DNA of 64,000 bases from Cellulosimicrobium cellulans (GTDB lineage Bacteria; Actinomycetota; Actinomycetes; Actinomycetales; Cellulomonadaceae). The DNA lies in contig NZ_JAFBCN010000001.1 of the NCBI RefSeq assembly GCF_016907755.1, positions 1,550,001 through 1,614,000 of the forward strand, given 5' to 3'. Shown here in pieces: positions 8,141 through 17,169 of the stretch. Below the pieces are notes generated by a model that saw only the letters and a program-made list of their open reading frames with translations, had not been told where the DNA came from and made no database searches. A program made the position numbers and the translations under genes. Numbering within the stretch: position 1 is the stretch's first letter; every line of letters begins with the position of its first letter.

Positions 8141-9142
8141 GTGCCCGACCCTCTCGAGACCGTCGTCTACCGCACCCCTCTGACCACGCGGTTCCGCGGG
8201 CTCGACGCGCGCGACGGCGTGCTGCTGCGCGGGGAGGCCGGCTGGGGCGAGTTCTCCCCGTTCTGGGACTACGACGACGCCGAGTCGGCCGCCTGGCTGC
8301 GCGCGGCGCACGAGGCCGCGCACGAGGGCTGGCCGGACGCCGTGCGCGACCGCGTGCCCGTCAACGCCACCGTCCCCGCGGTCGGGCCCGACCGCGCGCG
8401 CGAGCTCGTCGCCGCGTCCGGGGGGTGCCGCACCGCGAAGGTCAAGGTCGCGCAGCGCGGGCCGGACGGCGCGCTCGAACCCCTGGGAGCCGAGGTCGCG
8501 CGCCTCGAGGCCGTGCGCGACGCGCTCGGCCCGGGCGGGCGCGTGCGGATCGACGCGAACGGCGCGTGGGACGTCGACGAGGCGCTGCGGCGGCTCCCCG
8601 CGCTCGACCGCGCGGCGGGCGGGCTGGAGTACGTCGAGCAGCCGTGCGCCGACGTCGCGGGGCTCGCGGCCGTGCGGCGCGGGCAGCGGGGCGACGCCGC
8701 GGTACCGGTCGCCGCCGACGAGTCGGTCCGCCGGGCCGCGGACCCCCTCGCGGTGGTGCGCGCCGACGCCGCGGACGTCGTCGTGCTCAAGGTGCAGCCG
8801 CTCGGCGGCGTGCGCGCGTGCCTCGACCTCGCCGGGCAGGTCGGCGTGCCCGTCGTCGTGTCGTCCGCGCTCGAGTCGTCCGTGGGCATCGCCGCGGGCG
8901 TCGCGCTCGCGGCCGCGCTCCCCGCGCTGCCCTACGCGTGCGGGCTCGCGACCGTCAACCTCTTCGTCGCCGACGTGGCCGACCCGCCGCTCGTGCCCGT
9001 CGACGGTGCGCTTCCCGTCGTCCGCCCCGAGCCCTCTGCCGCGGCGCTCGCGGCCACCGCGGCCGACGACGAGACCGACCGGCGCTGGCGCGAACGGCTC
9101 GATCGCGTCGCCGGCCTGGTGCTCACGGGGGGTGCGCGATGA
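8141..9142 (+). CDS. menC: o-succinylbenzoate synthase MenC
   Basis: This enolase-superfamily dehydratase converts SHCHC to o-succinylbenzoate. The 333-residue protein shows the expected metal and acid-base residues in order: the TAKVKVAQ lysine pair, the metal-binding Asp in RIDANGAWDVDEAL, Glu in EYVEQPC, Asp in AADESVRR, and the C-terminal Lys in VVLKVQPLGG. The N-terminal capping domain is compact, as in actinobacterial MenC. The GTG at 8141 fits the leaderless -10 just upstream. Its stop overlaps the menD start (ATGA), so menC-menD is an operon. Confidence 0.94.
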   Translation: MPDPLETVVYRTPLTTRFRGLDARDGVLLRGEAGWGEFSPFWDYDDAESAAWLRAAHEAAHEGWPDAVRDRVPVNATVPAVGPDRARELVAASGGCRTAKVKVAQRGPDGALEPLGAEVARLEAVRDALGPGGRVRIDANGAWDVDEALRRLPALDRAAGGLEYVEQPCADVAGLAAVRRGQRGDAAVPVAADESVRRAADPLAVVRADAADVVVLKVQPLGGVRACLDLAGQVGVPVVVSSALESSVGIAAGVALAAALPALPYACGLATVNLFVADVADPPLVPVDGALPVVRPEPSAAALAATAADDETDRRWRERLDRVAGLVLTGGAR

Positions 9143-11085
9143 GCGCGCCCGCCGGCGCACCGGGCCCCGGCGCCGCCGCACCGCGCGACGGTGCGACCGC
9201 GTTCGACCCGCTGCTCGACGGCACGGACGCGCAACCGCCCGCGGTGCGCAGCGCGTTCGCCCTCGTGCACCGCCTCGCGCTCGCGGGCGTCGCCGACGTG
9301 GTCCTCGCGCCGGGGTCGCGCAGCGCACCGCTCGCCTACGCGCTCGCGGCGGCGTCCGACCTCGGGCACCTCACGCTGCACGTGCGGGTCGACGAGCGCG
9401 CGGCCGGTTTCCTCGCCGTCGGCCTCTCGCGCGGCGCGGGGCCGGTCGTGCACGGCGGCGTCGCGCTGCCCCGGCCGGTCGCGATCGTCACGACCTCCGG
9501 GACGGCCGTCGCGAACCTGCACCCCGCGGTGCTGGAGGCGCACCACACGGGCGTCCCGCTGGTGCTCCTCACCGCCGACCGGCCGCACGAGCTGCGGGGC
9601 ACGGGCGCGAACCAGACGACGCACCAGGCCGGGATCTTCGGACCGGCCGTGCGGTTCGCCGCGGACGTCCCCGCTCCTGACGGCCGCCCGGGTGAGGTGC
9701 GCGACCTCGTCGCCGTCGCGACGCGCGCGCTCGCCGAGGCGGTCGGCGCACGCTCGGGGCACCCCGGCCCGGTCCACCTCGACCTCGCGTACCGCGAGCC
9801 CCTCGTCCCCGGCGTCGCGGCCGGCATCGACGCGCTCGCCGCGCCGGGTCCCGACCCGCGCGGCGTCCGCGCGGCCGTCGTGCTGCCCGCCGCCGTGCCG
9901 TCGGGCCCGCAGCCGCGCGACGACGCCGCGCTCGTCGGCGCGTCGGTCGCGCCCGTCGCCGTGCCGGTCCCCGGCGTGCGGACCGTCGTCGTCGCGGGCG
10001 ACGGGGCGGGCCGTGTCGCCCGCGACCTCGCCGAGGCGCGCGGCTGGCCGCTGCTCGCGGAGCCGTCGTCGGGGGCGGCGGGCGGCCCGAACCTGGTCGT
10101 CGCGCACGCGCTCGTGCTCGGGGTCGACGCGCTCGTGGACGGCGTCGAGCACGTCGTCGTGCTCGGCCGCCCGACGCTCTCGCGGCCCGTGCAGCGCCTG
10201 CTCGGGCGGCCCGACGTCGAGGTGAGCGTCGTCGCGCCGGGCGCCGGCCCGTGGCCCGACGCCGCGCGCAACGCGTCGACGGTCCTGACGGCGGTACCCG
10301 AGCGGTGGCTCGACCCGCGCCCGGGTACCCCGGACCCGGCCGAGCCCGCGCCAGGGCCGGCGTCGGGCCACGCGACCGACGCGGGGTGGCTCGCGCGCTG
10401 GCGCAGGGCGTCGGCAGCGGCCGCGGAGGTCGTCGCCGCGGCGACCGACGGGTCGCTGACCGACGGCCCGAGCGTGGCGCGTGCCGTCGTGAGCGCGTGC
10501 GGGCCGGACGACCTGCTCGTGGTGGGGTCGTCCAACCCCGTGCGCGACCTGGCCCTCGTGCTCGGCCTCGACGTCGACGCGCCGCGCGTCCTCGCGAACC
10601 GCGGCCTCGCCGGGATCGACGGCACCGTGTCCACGGCGCTCGGCGCGGCCGTCGCCACCGCCCGCCCGCACCGGCGCACGCGCGCGCTGCTCGGCGACCT
10701 CACGTTCCTCCACGACGCGGGCGGCCTGCTGCGCGGTCCGCACGAGCCGCACGTCGACCTGCAGCTCGTCGTGGTGAACGACGACGGCGGCTCGATCTTC
10801 GCGGGGCTCGAGCCGGGCGGGCTCGGGGAGACGTCGGAGGCGGCGGGCCGCACGTTCGAGCGGGTCTTCGCGACCCCGCACGGGGCGAACCTGGCCCAGC
10901 TCTGCGCCGGGTACGGCGTGGACCACCAGCTCGTGCAGGACGTCCCGTCGTTGCGGCACGCGCTGGCCGCACCGAGCCACGGCGTCCAGGTGCTCGAGGT
11001 GCGCGTCCCCCGCGCCGACCGGCGCGCGGCGGGCCAGCGTCTCGCCGGGCGCGTCCACGAGGCGGTGCGAGCGGCGCTCGCCTGA
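9139..11085 (+). CDS. menD: SEPHCHC synthase MenD
   Basis: This thiamine-diphosphate enzyme joins isochorismate and 2-oxoglutarate to form SEPHCHC, the first committed menaquinone step. The 648-residue protein has the three ThDP-enzyme domains. The PYR domain includes VLAPGSRSAPLAYAL, VDERAAGFLAVGLSR, TTSGTAVANLHPAV and TADRPHELRGTGANQTTHQ. A central domain follows, and the PP domain carries VGSSNPVRDL, NRGLAGIDGTVSTALG, LLGDLTFLHDAGG and the Mg/ThDP motif VVVNDDGGSIF. It is longer than typical MenD (about 550) owing to Ala/Pro-rich inserts (around residues 240-280 and 390-420). It is translationally coupled to menC. Confidence 0.95.
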   Translation: MSAPAGAPGPGAAAPRDGATAFDPLLDGTDAQPPAVRSAFALVHRLALAGVADVVLAPGSRSAPLAYALAAASDLGHLTLHVRVDERAAGFLAVGLSRGAGPVVHGGVALPRPVAIVTTSGTAVANLHPAVLEAHHTGVPLVLLTADRPHELRGTGANQTTHQAGIFGPAVRFAADVPAPDGRPGEVRDLVAVATRALAEAVGARSGHPGPVHLDLAYREPLVPGVAAGIDALAAPGPDPRGVRAAVVLPAAVPSGPQPRDDAALVGASVAPVAVPVPGVRTVVVAGDGAGRVARDLAEARGWPLLAEPSSGAAGGPNLVVAHALVLGVDALVDGVEHVVVLGRPTLSRPVQRLLGRPDVEVSVVAPGAGPWPDAARNASTVLTAVPERWLDPRPGTPDPAEPAPGPASGHATDAGWLARWRRASAAAAEVVAAATDGSLTDGPSVARAVVSACGPDDLLVVGSSNPVRDLALVLGLDVDAPRVLANRGLAGIDGTVSTALGAAVATARPHRRTRALLGDLTFLHDAGGLLRGPHEPHVDLQLVVVNDDGGSIFAGLEPGGLGETSEAAGRTFERVFATPHGANLAQLCAGYGVDHQLVQDVPSLRHALAAPSHGVQVLEVRVPRADRRAAGQRLAGRVHEAVRAALA

Positions 11086-11106
11086 ACTCGCAGGAAACTC
11101 CCAGGC

Positions 11107-11128
11107 TCGTTCAAGCGTCGTTCAAGCG
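11107..11128 (+). promoter_or_regulatory. tandem 11-bp direct repeat upstream of the HtrA-like gene
   Basis: The 11-mer TCGTTCAAGCG occurs twice head to tail without spacing (11107-11117 and 11118-11128), about 40 bp before the protease ATG. An exact 11-bp period is typical of tandem sites for OmpR/PhoB-type response regulators, which place two monomers on the same DNA face. The identity of the regulator is not visible. Confidence 0.5.
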
Positions 11129-11168
11129 CGCAGGTGTGAAGTAGTGGGCAGAAACGAGGAGGCCCACC

Positions 11169-12959
11169 ATGACCCACACCCCGGGCACCGAGCCCACCCC
11201 CACCACGCCGACCACCGACGCCCCGGCCGCCGCGGCGCCCACGACGCCTGCACCCGCGACCCCTGCGACGACGCCCGCCGCCGCGGAGCGCGCCGCGACG
11301 GTCGCCGTCGAGACGCCCACGCAGCCGCTCGCCCCGGTCGGCGCGACGCAGCCGCTGCCCGCGGCGACGAACCCCGTCACGACGCCGACCCCGAGCGCCG
11401 CCCCGGCCGCCACCGGTGAGCAGGCGCCCGCGCACCCCATGACGCACCCGACGCAGCCGCTCGCCGCGCCGCAGCACGTGCAGCACGTCGCGCCGCCCCG
11501 GCCCGCGCCGTCGGGACACGCGGCCGCGACGCCGATGCCCAACCCGTACGCACGTCCCGCCCAGGGCACCCCCGCCGGCCCGCACGCGCCGTCGGGCGCC
11601 TACGGCCCGCCGCCCGCGCCGCCGGTCCCGACCGCGCAGAACGGGGCGGAGTCCCCGAGGCGTCGGCGCACGTGGGTGCCGGTCGTGAGCGCGGCGGCCG
11701 CGGCCGCGGTCCTCGCGAGCGTCGGCACGGCCGGTCTCACCGGTGCGTTCAGCCCCGACCAGGACACCGCGTCGCTCGCCGACGTCGGCCAGCACCAGGA
11801 GAACACGGCCGCGCCCGTCTCCGACTCGTCCTCGCAGAACCCCAACTGGGAGTCCGTGACGAAGGCCGTCTCCCCGTCGGTCGTCGCGATCCAGGTGCAG
11901 ACCCAGCAGGGCGGCGCCGAAGGGTCGGGCGTCATCATCGACGACAAGGGCCACGTCCTGACGAACAACCACGTCGTGTCCGGCGCGGAGAACGACACCG
12001 TCCAGGTGACGCTCAGCGACGGCCGCCTCTTCGAGGCGAAGATCGTCGGGCTCGACCCGGCGACGGACCTCGCCGTCGTGCAGCTCGTCGACGCGCCCGA
12101 CGACCTCCAGCCCGCGACGCTCGGCGACTCCGACGACGTGAGCGTCGGCGAGTCTGTCCTCGCGGTCGGCAACCCGCTGGGACTCGCGAACACCGCGACG
12201 ACCGGCATCGTGTCGGCCGTGGACCGCCCGGTCTCCGCGTCGGGCGAGGACGGCGGCACGTCCGTCGTGACGAACGCCATCCAGATCGACGCCGCGATCA
12301 ACCCCGGCAACTCCGGCGGCCCGCTGTTCGACGCGCAGGGTCGCGTCATCGGCATCACGTCGTCGATCGCGACGCTGTCGGGCGGCGGCACCCAGTCCGG
12401 CTCGATCGGTCTCGGGTTCGCCATCCCCGTGAACCTCGCGAAGTCCATCAGCGAGCAGCTCATCGAGAACGGCACCGCCGAGCACGCGTTCCTCGGCGTG
12501 ACGCTCGCGGACGCCACCGCGACCGCCGACGGCGTCACGCGCCGCGGCGCCGAGGTCCAGGAGGTGACCGACGGGTCGCCCGCGGCCGACGCCGGCATCC
12601 GGTCCGGCGACGTGGTCGTCGAGATCGACGGTCACGCCGTCGGCGGCGCGGAGTCGCTCACGGCCTTCGTCCGCGAGCGCGCCGCGGGCGCGAAGTCCAC
12701 GCTGACCGTGGTGCGCGACGGCAAGACGCTCGAGCTCGACGTCACCCTCGCGACGCGCCCCGCGGACGACGAGACCACCGGCCAGGGCTCGCCGGACGGT
12801 CAGGGCCAGCTCCCGGGCCAGGACGGCAGCCAGGGTGGTCAGGGCCAGCTCCCCGGCCAGGGTGGCGAGCAGGGCGGCGACCAGGGTCAGCAGACCGACC
12901 CGACCGACCCGGGCAACGTGCCGAACCCGTTCGACTGGTTCTTCGGCGGCCAGGGCTGA
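11169..12959 (+). CDS. membrane-anchored HtrA/DegP-like serine protease with PDZ domain
   Basis: The 596-residue protein has a long Pro/Thr/Ala-rich cytoplasmic N-terminus (to about 165), one transmembrane helix (about 169-192), a trypsin-like S1C protease domain, a PDZ domain (about 440-525) and a Gly/Gln-rich tail ending in PNPFDWFFGG. The catalytic triad is complete: His268 (TNNHVV), Asp300 (ATDLAVV) and Ser382 (GNSGGPLF). Members degrade or chaperone misfolded proteins outside the membrane under envelope stress. The ATG has a strong SD (GAGGAGG). A tandem 11-bp repeat upstream suggests response-regulator control. It is monocistronic, ending in two hairpins. Confidence 0.93.
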   Translation: MTHTPGTEPTPTTPTTDAPAAAAPTTPAPATPATTPAAAERAATVAVETPTQPLAPVGATQPLPAATNPVTTPTPSAAPAATGEQAPAHPMTHPTQPLAAPQHVQHVAPPRPAPSGHAAATPMPNPYARPAQGTPAGPHAPSGAYGPPPAPPVPTAQNGAESPRRRRTWVPVVSAAAAAAVLASVGTAGLTGAFSPDQDTASLADVGQHQENTAAPVSDSSSQNPNWESVTKAVSPSVVAIQVQTQQGGAEGSGVIIDDKGHVLTNNHVVSGAENDTVQVTLSDGRLFEAKIVGLDPATDLAVVQLVDAPDDLQPATLGDSDDVSVGESVLAVGNPLGLANTATTGIVSAVDRPVSASGEDGGTSVVTNAIQIDAAINPGNSGGPLFDAQGRVIGITSSIATLSGGGTQSGSIGLGFAIPVNLAKSISEQLIENGTAEHAFLGVTLADATATADGVTRRGAEVQEVTDGSPAADAGIRSGDVVVEIDGHAVGGAESLTAFVRERAAGAKSTLTVVRDGKTLELDVTLATRPADDETTGQGSPDGQGQLPGQDGSQGGQGQLPGQGGEQGGDQGQQTDPTDPGNVPNPFDWFFGGQG

Positions 12960-12966
12960 CCCTGAC

Positions 12967-12988
12967 GGGCGCCCCGCGAGGGGCGCCC
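12967..12988 (+). terminator. hairpin after the HtrA-like gene
   Basis: A 9-bp GC stem (GGGCGCCCC / GGGGCGCCC) with a GCGA tetraloop begins 8 nt after the protease stop. There is no U-tract, as is usual in actinobacteria. Confidence 0.6.
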
Positions 12989-13118
12989 CCGATCTGCGGG
13001 GGCGGGTCGTCGTGCCGGCACGCGCGACCCGCACCCCGCGCCACGTCCCGTCGCGACCTCTGACCGCGACGGGCGGGTGACCGGACCGCGGACGTCCCCC
13101 CACGGTCGGGCCATCGCA

Positions 13119-13152
13119 GAGCGGCCGGCACGGATCCCCGTGCCGGCCGCTC
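13119..13152. terminator. strong bidirectional hairpin between the convergent protease and GNAT genes
   Basis: A perfect 15-bp inverted repeat (arms 13119-13133 and 13138-13152, GAGCGGCCGGCACGG and its complement) surrounds a 4-nt loop ATCC. It lies 18 bp from the GNAT stop codon and can terminate transcription from both sides. Confidence 0.75.
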
Positions 13153-13170
13153 GTCGTCGGTGGTGCCCGC

Positions 13171-13674
13171 TCAGTCGGTGACCGCGACGTCCGGTGCCGA
13201 CGATGCCTCCACGCGCTTGGTGAAGAAGCCGGCCGTCTCGGCGTAGCCGCCGGAGACGTAGAACTCCTTGGAGAGCCCCGTGGCGAGGCCGACGCGGCGC
13301 GCGCCCACCTCCGCCGCCCACTCCTCGGCACTCTCGAGGAGGAGGCGGCCGATGCCCTGGCGGCGGTGCGACGGAAGGACGGCGACCTCCTCGACCCGGC
13401 AGACGACGCCGCTGGACGCGAAGGTCAGGTGCCGGTTCGCGAGCAGGTAGCCCACGACCCCGTGGTCGGGCAGCTCGGCCACGGCGAAGTACGTGTCGAG
13501 CGCCGCGAGCAGGGGGCCGAAGGACCGCTCGTACGCCTCCCGCTCGGGGTCGTGGCGGGGCAGCTCGAGGACGAGCGGCCACACGGCGTCACGGTCGGCG
13601 ACGATGGCCCGACGGACGAGCACGCCGGACGGGGCGGCGGGGCGGGGACGGAGAAACTGGGAGGAGTCGGACAC
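13171..13674 (-). CDS. GNAT-family N-acetyltransferase
   Basis: The 167-residue protein has one GNAT fold. Motif A, the acetyl-CoA pyrophosphate loop, is VEEVAVLPSHRRQGIGRLLL (R/QxxGxG/A), and the C-terminal part EFYVSGGYAETAGFFTKRV is a typical GNAT end. The substrate is not evident; small-molecule or amino-acid acetylation are both possible. The GTG at 13674 is preceded at 6 bp by TAGGTT (13686-13681 on the minus strand), so the mRNA is probably leaderless, although GGGAG in the spacer could also act as a short SD. It is convergent with the HtrA-like gene. Confidence 0.85.
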   Translation of the reverse strand: MSDSSQFLRPRPAAPSGVLVRRAIVADRDAVWPLVLELPRHDPEREAYERSFGPLLAALDTYFAVAELPDHGVVGYLLANRHLTFASSGVVCRVEEVAVLPSHRRQGIGRLLLESAEEWAAEVGARRVGLATGLSKEFYVSGGYAETAGFFTKRVEASSAPDVAVTD

Positions 13675-13680
13675 CTCCCG

Positions 13681-13686
13681 AACCTA
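13681..13686 (-). promoter_or_regulatory. -10 box of the GNAT gene
   Basis: TAGGTT on the minus strand lies 6 nt before the GTG start, consistent with leaderless transcription. No clear -35 is seen. Confidence 0.45.
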
Positions 13687-13788
13687 GCAGCGCCGCGGGC
13701 GCCGGGCCCGGTCGTCCGGGTGGCGGTCGAAAGTCGGCGGGGGTGACGTTCCGCACGCCGGCCCGCGGCGGTCGGCGCCCCGCGTCCG

Positions 13789-15165
13789 TCAGGCCCCGCC
13801 GAGCGCGTAGCGCATCGGCTCGAGCTTCGCCTCCGACTCGGCGACCTCGGCCGCCGGGTCGGACGCGGCGACGATCCCGCAGCCGGCGAACAGCCGCACC
13901 GACCGGGGGTCCGTCGCCGAGAGCTCCGCCGAGCGCAGCGCGATGCCCCACTCGCCGTCGCCGTCCGCGCCGAGCCACCCGACCGGCCCGGCGTACCGAC
14001 CACGGTCCATGCCCTCGATCTCGCGGATCACGTCGCGCGCGACGCTCGTCGGCGTGCCGCACACGGCCGCCGACGGGTGCAGGGCCGCGGCGAGCGCGAG
14101 GCTCGTCGGCCCGGCCGCCGCACCGCCCGACGAGCCGGGGGCGACCGCTCCCCGCGCGAGGACCGCGGTCACGTCCGACGCGAGGTGCATGACGTTCGGC
14201 AGGTGCAGCACGAACGGCGCGTCGGGGACGTTCATCGACGAGCAGAACGGCGCGAGCGCCTGCGCGACCGACCGCACGGCGTACTCGTGCTCCTCGAGGT
14301 CCTTCGACGACCGGGCGAGCTGGGCCGCCCGCAGGAGCGCCTCGTCGTCGGACAACCCGCCGCGGCGGATCGTCCCCGCGAGCACGCGCGACGTGACGAG
14401 ACCCTTCTCGCTGCGGACCAGGAGCTCGGGCGTCGCGCCCACGAGGCCGTCGACGGAGAACGTCCAGCACGCCTCGTACGCCGTCGCCAGGCGGGCGAGC
14501 AGCCAGCGCGGGTCGACGGGCTCCGCCGTGTGCGCGACGACGTCCCGCGCCAGGACGACCTTCTCGAGCGCGCCCGAGCGGATGCGCTCGACGCCCTCCG
14601 CCACGACCGCGGCCCAGTCGTCGGCCCGCAGCGCGCCGTCGTGCCACGCCACCTCGCCGGGCGACATGACGGGCGCGCGGGGCGTGCGGCGCAGCGCGTC
14701 CGTCGGGGAGGACGAGAGCGACCCGGCGGTGTCGACGGTGGTGAGCCACGCCCGGCCGTCGCGCCGGCCGACGACGACGCGCGGCACGACGAGCACCCCG
14801 CCCGCGCGGACCGGGTCGTGGGCGTCGTCGCCGGGCGCGGAGTCGTCGAACGCGAACGAGCCGAACGCGACCGGCCCCGTTCCCGGGAGACCGACCTCGT
14901 CGCGCACGACCGCACGCGCGAGGGTCTCGTGCCACGCGGCCTCCGCGTCGGCGAACCGGCCGGGCCCCCACGTCTCGAGCCGCAGCGCCTCGCCCCAGCC
15001 CACGATCCCGTCGCCCCGCCGCACCCAGGCGAGGGGCCGCACGTCGGGCAGGAGGTCGACGAGGGCGTCCAGTCCGCCGGGCAGGTCGGGGATCCGGGTG
15101 GTCCGCACGACGATGCTCGGCCTGGGGTGGGGCTGTGCGGCCGTGGCCGACGGTTCTGCAGTCAT
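13789..15165 (-). CDS. menF: isochorismate synthase (MenF type)
   Basis: This chorismate-binding enzyme isomerises chorismate to isochorismate, the entry to menaquinone synthesis. The 458-residue product has a variable N-terminal half and the conserved chorismate-binding C-terminus: [74 protein letters not shown], and [12 protein letters not shown] followed by ESEAKLEPM. The context (menD, menG nearby) favours a menaquinone role over siderophore synthesis. The ATG at 15165 has a TACGCT -10 box 8 bp upstream. It is divergent from menG. Confidence 0.92.
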   Translation of the reverse strand: MTAEPSATAAQPHPRPSIVVRTTRIPDLPGGLDALVDLLPDVRPLAWVRRGDGIVGWGEALRLETWGPGRFADAEAAWHETLARAVVRDEVGLPGTGPVAFGSFAFDDSAPGDDAHDPVRAGGVLVVPRVVVGRRDGRAWLTTVDTAGSLSSSPTDALRRTPRAPVMSPGEVAWHDGALRADDWAAVVAEGVERIRSGALEKVVLARDVVAHTAEPVDPRWLLARLATAYEACWTFSVDGLVGATPELLVRSEKGLVTSRVLAGTIRRGGLSDDEALLRAAQLARSSKDLEEHEYAVRSVAQALAPFCSSMNVPDAPFVLHLPNVMHLASDVTAVLARGAVAPGSSGGAAAGPTSLALAAALHPSAAVCGTPTSVARDVIREIEGMDRGRYAGPVGWLGADGDGEWGIALRSAELSATDPRSVRLFAGCGIVAASDPAAEVAESEAKLEPMRYALGGA

Positions 15166-15171
15166 CGCCTC

Positions 15172-15183
15172 CCAGCGTAAGCC
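15172..15183 (-). promoter_or_regulatory. menF promoter -10 element
   Basis: On the minus strand GGCTTACGCTGG contains TACGCT (15179-15174), 8 nt before the menF ATG. This predicts an essentially leaderless transcript. The 12-mer matches the menE and menC elements at 9 or more positions. Confidence 0.55.
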
Positions 15184-15232
15184 GCGCACGCGGGTGCGCC
15201 CTGCGGTGCGGGGACGTGGAAGCATGGGCGGC

Positions 15233-15928
15233 ATGCCCCGCGCCAACCTGGACAAGAAGCCCTCCGAGGTCGCGTCGATGTTCGACGGGATCGCCTCGCG
15301 CTACGACCTGACGAACGACATCATGTCGTTCGGCCAGGACCGTGCCTGGCGGCGGGCGACGGTGCGCGCGGTCGGCGCGCTGCCGGGGGAGAAGGTCCTC
15401 GACCTCGCGGCCGGGACCGGGACGTCGTCCGAGCCGTTCGCCGACGACGGGGTACGGGTCGTGCCCTGCGACTTCTCGCTCGGCATGCTCCAGGTCGGCA
15501 AGGAGCGCCGGCCCGACCTGCCGTTCGTCGCCGGTGACGCGACGCGCCTGCCGTTCGCGGACGGGACGTTCGACGCCGTGACGATCTCGTTCGGGCTGCG
15601 CAACGTCGTCGACACCGAGGGCGCGCTGCGCGAGATGCTGCGCGTCGTGCGCCCGGGCGGGCGGGTCGTGATCTGCGAGTTCTCCACCCCGACGTGGGCG
15701 CCGTTCCGGGTCCTGTACCAGGAGTACCTCGTGCAGGCGCTGCCCCGCATCGCCGCCGCCGTGACGCGCGAGGGCGGCTCGTACGAGTACCTCGCGGAGT
15801 CCATCGCGGCCTGGCCCGACCAGGTCGGGCTCGGCCGGCTCCTGCTCCGCGCGGGCTGGGAGAAGGTCGCCTACCGCAACCTCTCCGGCGGGATCGTCGC
15901 GCTCCACCGGGGCACGCGCCCCGCCTGA
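15233..15928 (+). CDS. menG: demethylmenaquinone methyltransferase MenG (UbiE family)
   Basis: This class-I SAM-dependent methyltransferase performs the last step, methylating demethylmenaquinone. The 231-residue protein begins [19 protein letters not shown], like actinobacterial MenG. It contains the SAM motif [15 protein letters not shown], the UbiE signatures [18 protein letters not shown] and [10 protein letters not shown], and [17 protein letters not shown]. The ATG at 15233 aligns with family N-termini; an ATG at 15224 would add three residues. It is divergent from menF with 67 bp between the starts, and followed by a GC-rich hairpin. Confidence 0.95.
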   Translation: MPRANLDKKPSEVASMFDGIASRYDLTNDIMSFGQDRAWRRATVRAVGALPGEKVLDLAAGTGTSSEPFADDGVRVVPCDFSLGMLQVGKERRPDLPFVAGDATRLPFADGTFDAVTISFGLRNVVDTEGALREMLRVVRPGGRVVICEFSTPTWAPFRVLYQEYLVQALPRIAAAVTREGGSYEYLAESIAAWPDQVGLGRLLLRAGWEKVAYRNLSGGIVALHRGTRPA

Positions 15929-15961
15929 CGCCGCCGCCCGGCCCGGGCCCGGACGGCGGCG
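15929..15961 (+). terminator. hairpin directly after menG
   Basis: Immediately after the stop, CGCCGCC (15929-15935) pairs with GGCGGCG (15955-15961). The interior of C and G runs is itself partly self-complementary. It separates menG from the surface module. Confidence 0.5.
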
Positions 15962-16073
15962 AGTTCACCCGTCGCGCCCGACGCCTGGGCGAGCCGGTCC
16001 ACGACGTCCGACCTATCGTCGAAGGACGAGCGCGGCCAACGGGGGCCCGTGCGCGGTACGTAGGGGGCACGAC

Positions 16074-16616
16074 ATGGAACGCCTGACCAAGGGTGCGCTG
16101 GCGATCGGGGCGGGGGCGCTCCTCCTCCTCGGAGGGGCCGGGACCTACGCGCTGTGGTCCGACTCGCAGGCCGTCGCGGAGGCGGGGGACATCAGCTCCG
16201 GTGACCTGGACCTCGCGCTGGGGACGGCCGCCTGGACGCTCAACGGGACCGCGGTCGCGGACGTCACGGCCGTCCGCATCGTCCCGGGCGACGTGCTGGC
16301 GCTCAGCCAGCCGATCACCGTGACCGCGATCGGGGACTCGTTGCAGTCGACCCTCGCGGTCTCGGGCACGGACACGCTCACCGGCGACCAGGCGCTCGTC
16401 GACGCGCTGGACGTGGCGTTCGTGCTCGACGGCCCGCCGTCGTGGGCGACGGACAACGGCGACGGCACGTTCGCGGTCGCGCCGTCGACGGCCGCCTACC
16501 CGGCGGTCGACGCCGACGTCACGCTGACGTTCGACGAGACCACGCCGGACCAGGTCGCGACGAGCTCGGTCGTGAACCTGTCGAGCCTGACGTTCACGCT
16601 CGAGCAGCACCTCTGA
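16074..16616 (+). CDS. SipW-type (alternate) signal peptide surface protein, TasA/camelysin-like
   Basis: The 180-residue product starts with a short basic tip and a long hydrophobic segment (about residues 8-26) followed by TYALWSDSQAV. This is the arrangement of SipW-dependent alternate signal peptides of TasA/camelysin-like proteins. The mature part (from about 36) is all small, Thr/Val/Asp-rich beta-type sequence without cysteines, starting with GDLDLALGTAAW. It is the first of five tightly linked genes that include the dedicated signal peptidase, so it is probably a secreted fibre or surface-coat subunit. The SD is TAGGGGG before the ATG. A function in biofilm or surface assembly is inference. 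Confidence 0.75.
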   Translation: MERLTKGALAIGAGALLLLGGAGTYALWSDSQAVAEAGDISSGDLDLALGTAAWTLNGTAVADVTAVRIVPGDVLALSQPITVTAIGDSLQSTLAVSGTDTLTGDQALVDALDVAFVLDGPPSWATDNGDGTFAVAPSTAAYPAVDADVTLTFDETTPDQVATSSVVNLSSLTFTLEQHL

Positions 16617-16626
16617 GAGGCCCGCG

Positions 16627-17169
16627 GTGGGCATCGTCCGCTCCCGCCGCGCACGGTCGCCCGGTCCGCCACCGGAGCAGGGCCGCGTCCCGCGCGGCCG
16701 TGCCGTCGCGCGTGGCGCCGTCGTGCTCGCGCTCGCCGCGCTCCCGCTCTCGGCGGGTGCGGCGTGGGCCACGTGGTCGGCGTCGCAGCCGGTCAGCGGG
16801 GCGGACGTGCGGTCGGGCTCGTTCGGCGTCGAGACGTCCTGGCAGACGTTCCCCGACCTCACGGCGATGCTGCCGGGCCAGTCCCGCGACGGCGTGGTCG
16901 CCGTCACCCACACGGGCGACGGCACCTGGCGCTATCGGCTCGCGGTCGCGTACGAGGGGGTCGTGCGGCCGACCGTCGCGTTCTACCCCGGGACGACCTG
17001 CACGGGGACGGCGCTTCCCGCCGGGACGCTCAGCCCCCAGACGTACGCGCGCGGCGCGACGACGCAGGTGTGCGTCCGCTACACGCTGCCCGCGGGGAGC
17101 CCGGGCGAGTGGCAGGGGCAGAGCGCGCAGGTCGCGGTGACGGTGACCATCGAGAGCAGGCCCTCGTGA
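16627..17169 (+). CDS. second SipW-type signal peptide surface protein
   Basis: The 180-residue product has an Arg-rich N-terminus (to about 38), a hydrophobic segment (about 39-56) and the W-x-x-S boundary in AAWATWSASQPV, matching the first gene's signal. The mature domain contains DVRSGSFGVETSW, a GDGTWRYRLAV strand pattern and two cysteines (TTCTG, TQVCV) that could form a disulphide. It starts with GTG 10 bp after the previous stop and overlaps the next gene (GTGA). Likely a co-assembled second subunit. The exact function is not recognisable. Confidence 0.7.
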   Translation: MGIVRSRRARSPGPPPEQGRVPRGRAVARGAVVLALAALPLSAGAAWATWSASQPVSGADVRSGSFGVETSWQTFPDLTAMLPGQSRDGVVAVTHTGDGTWRYRLAVAYEGVVRPTVAFYPGTTCTGTALPAGTLSPQTYARGATTQVCVRYTLPAGSPGEWQGQSAQVAVTVTIESRPS

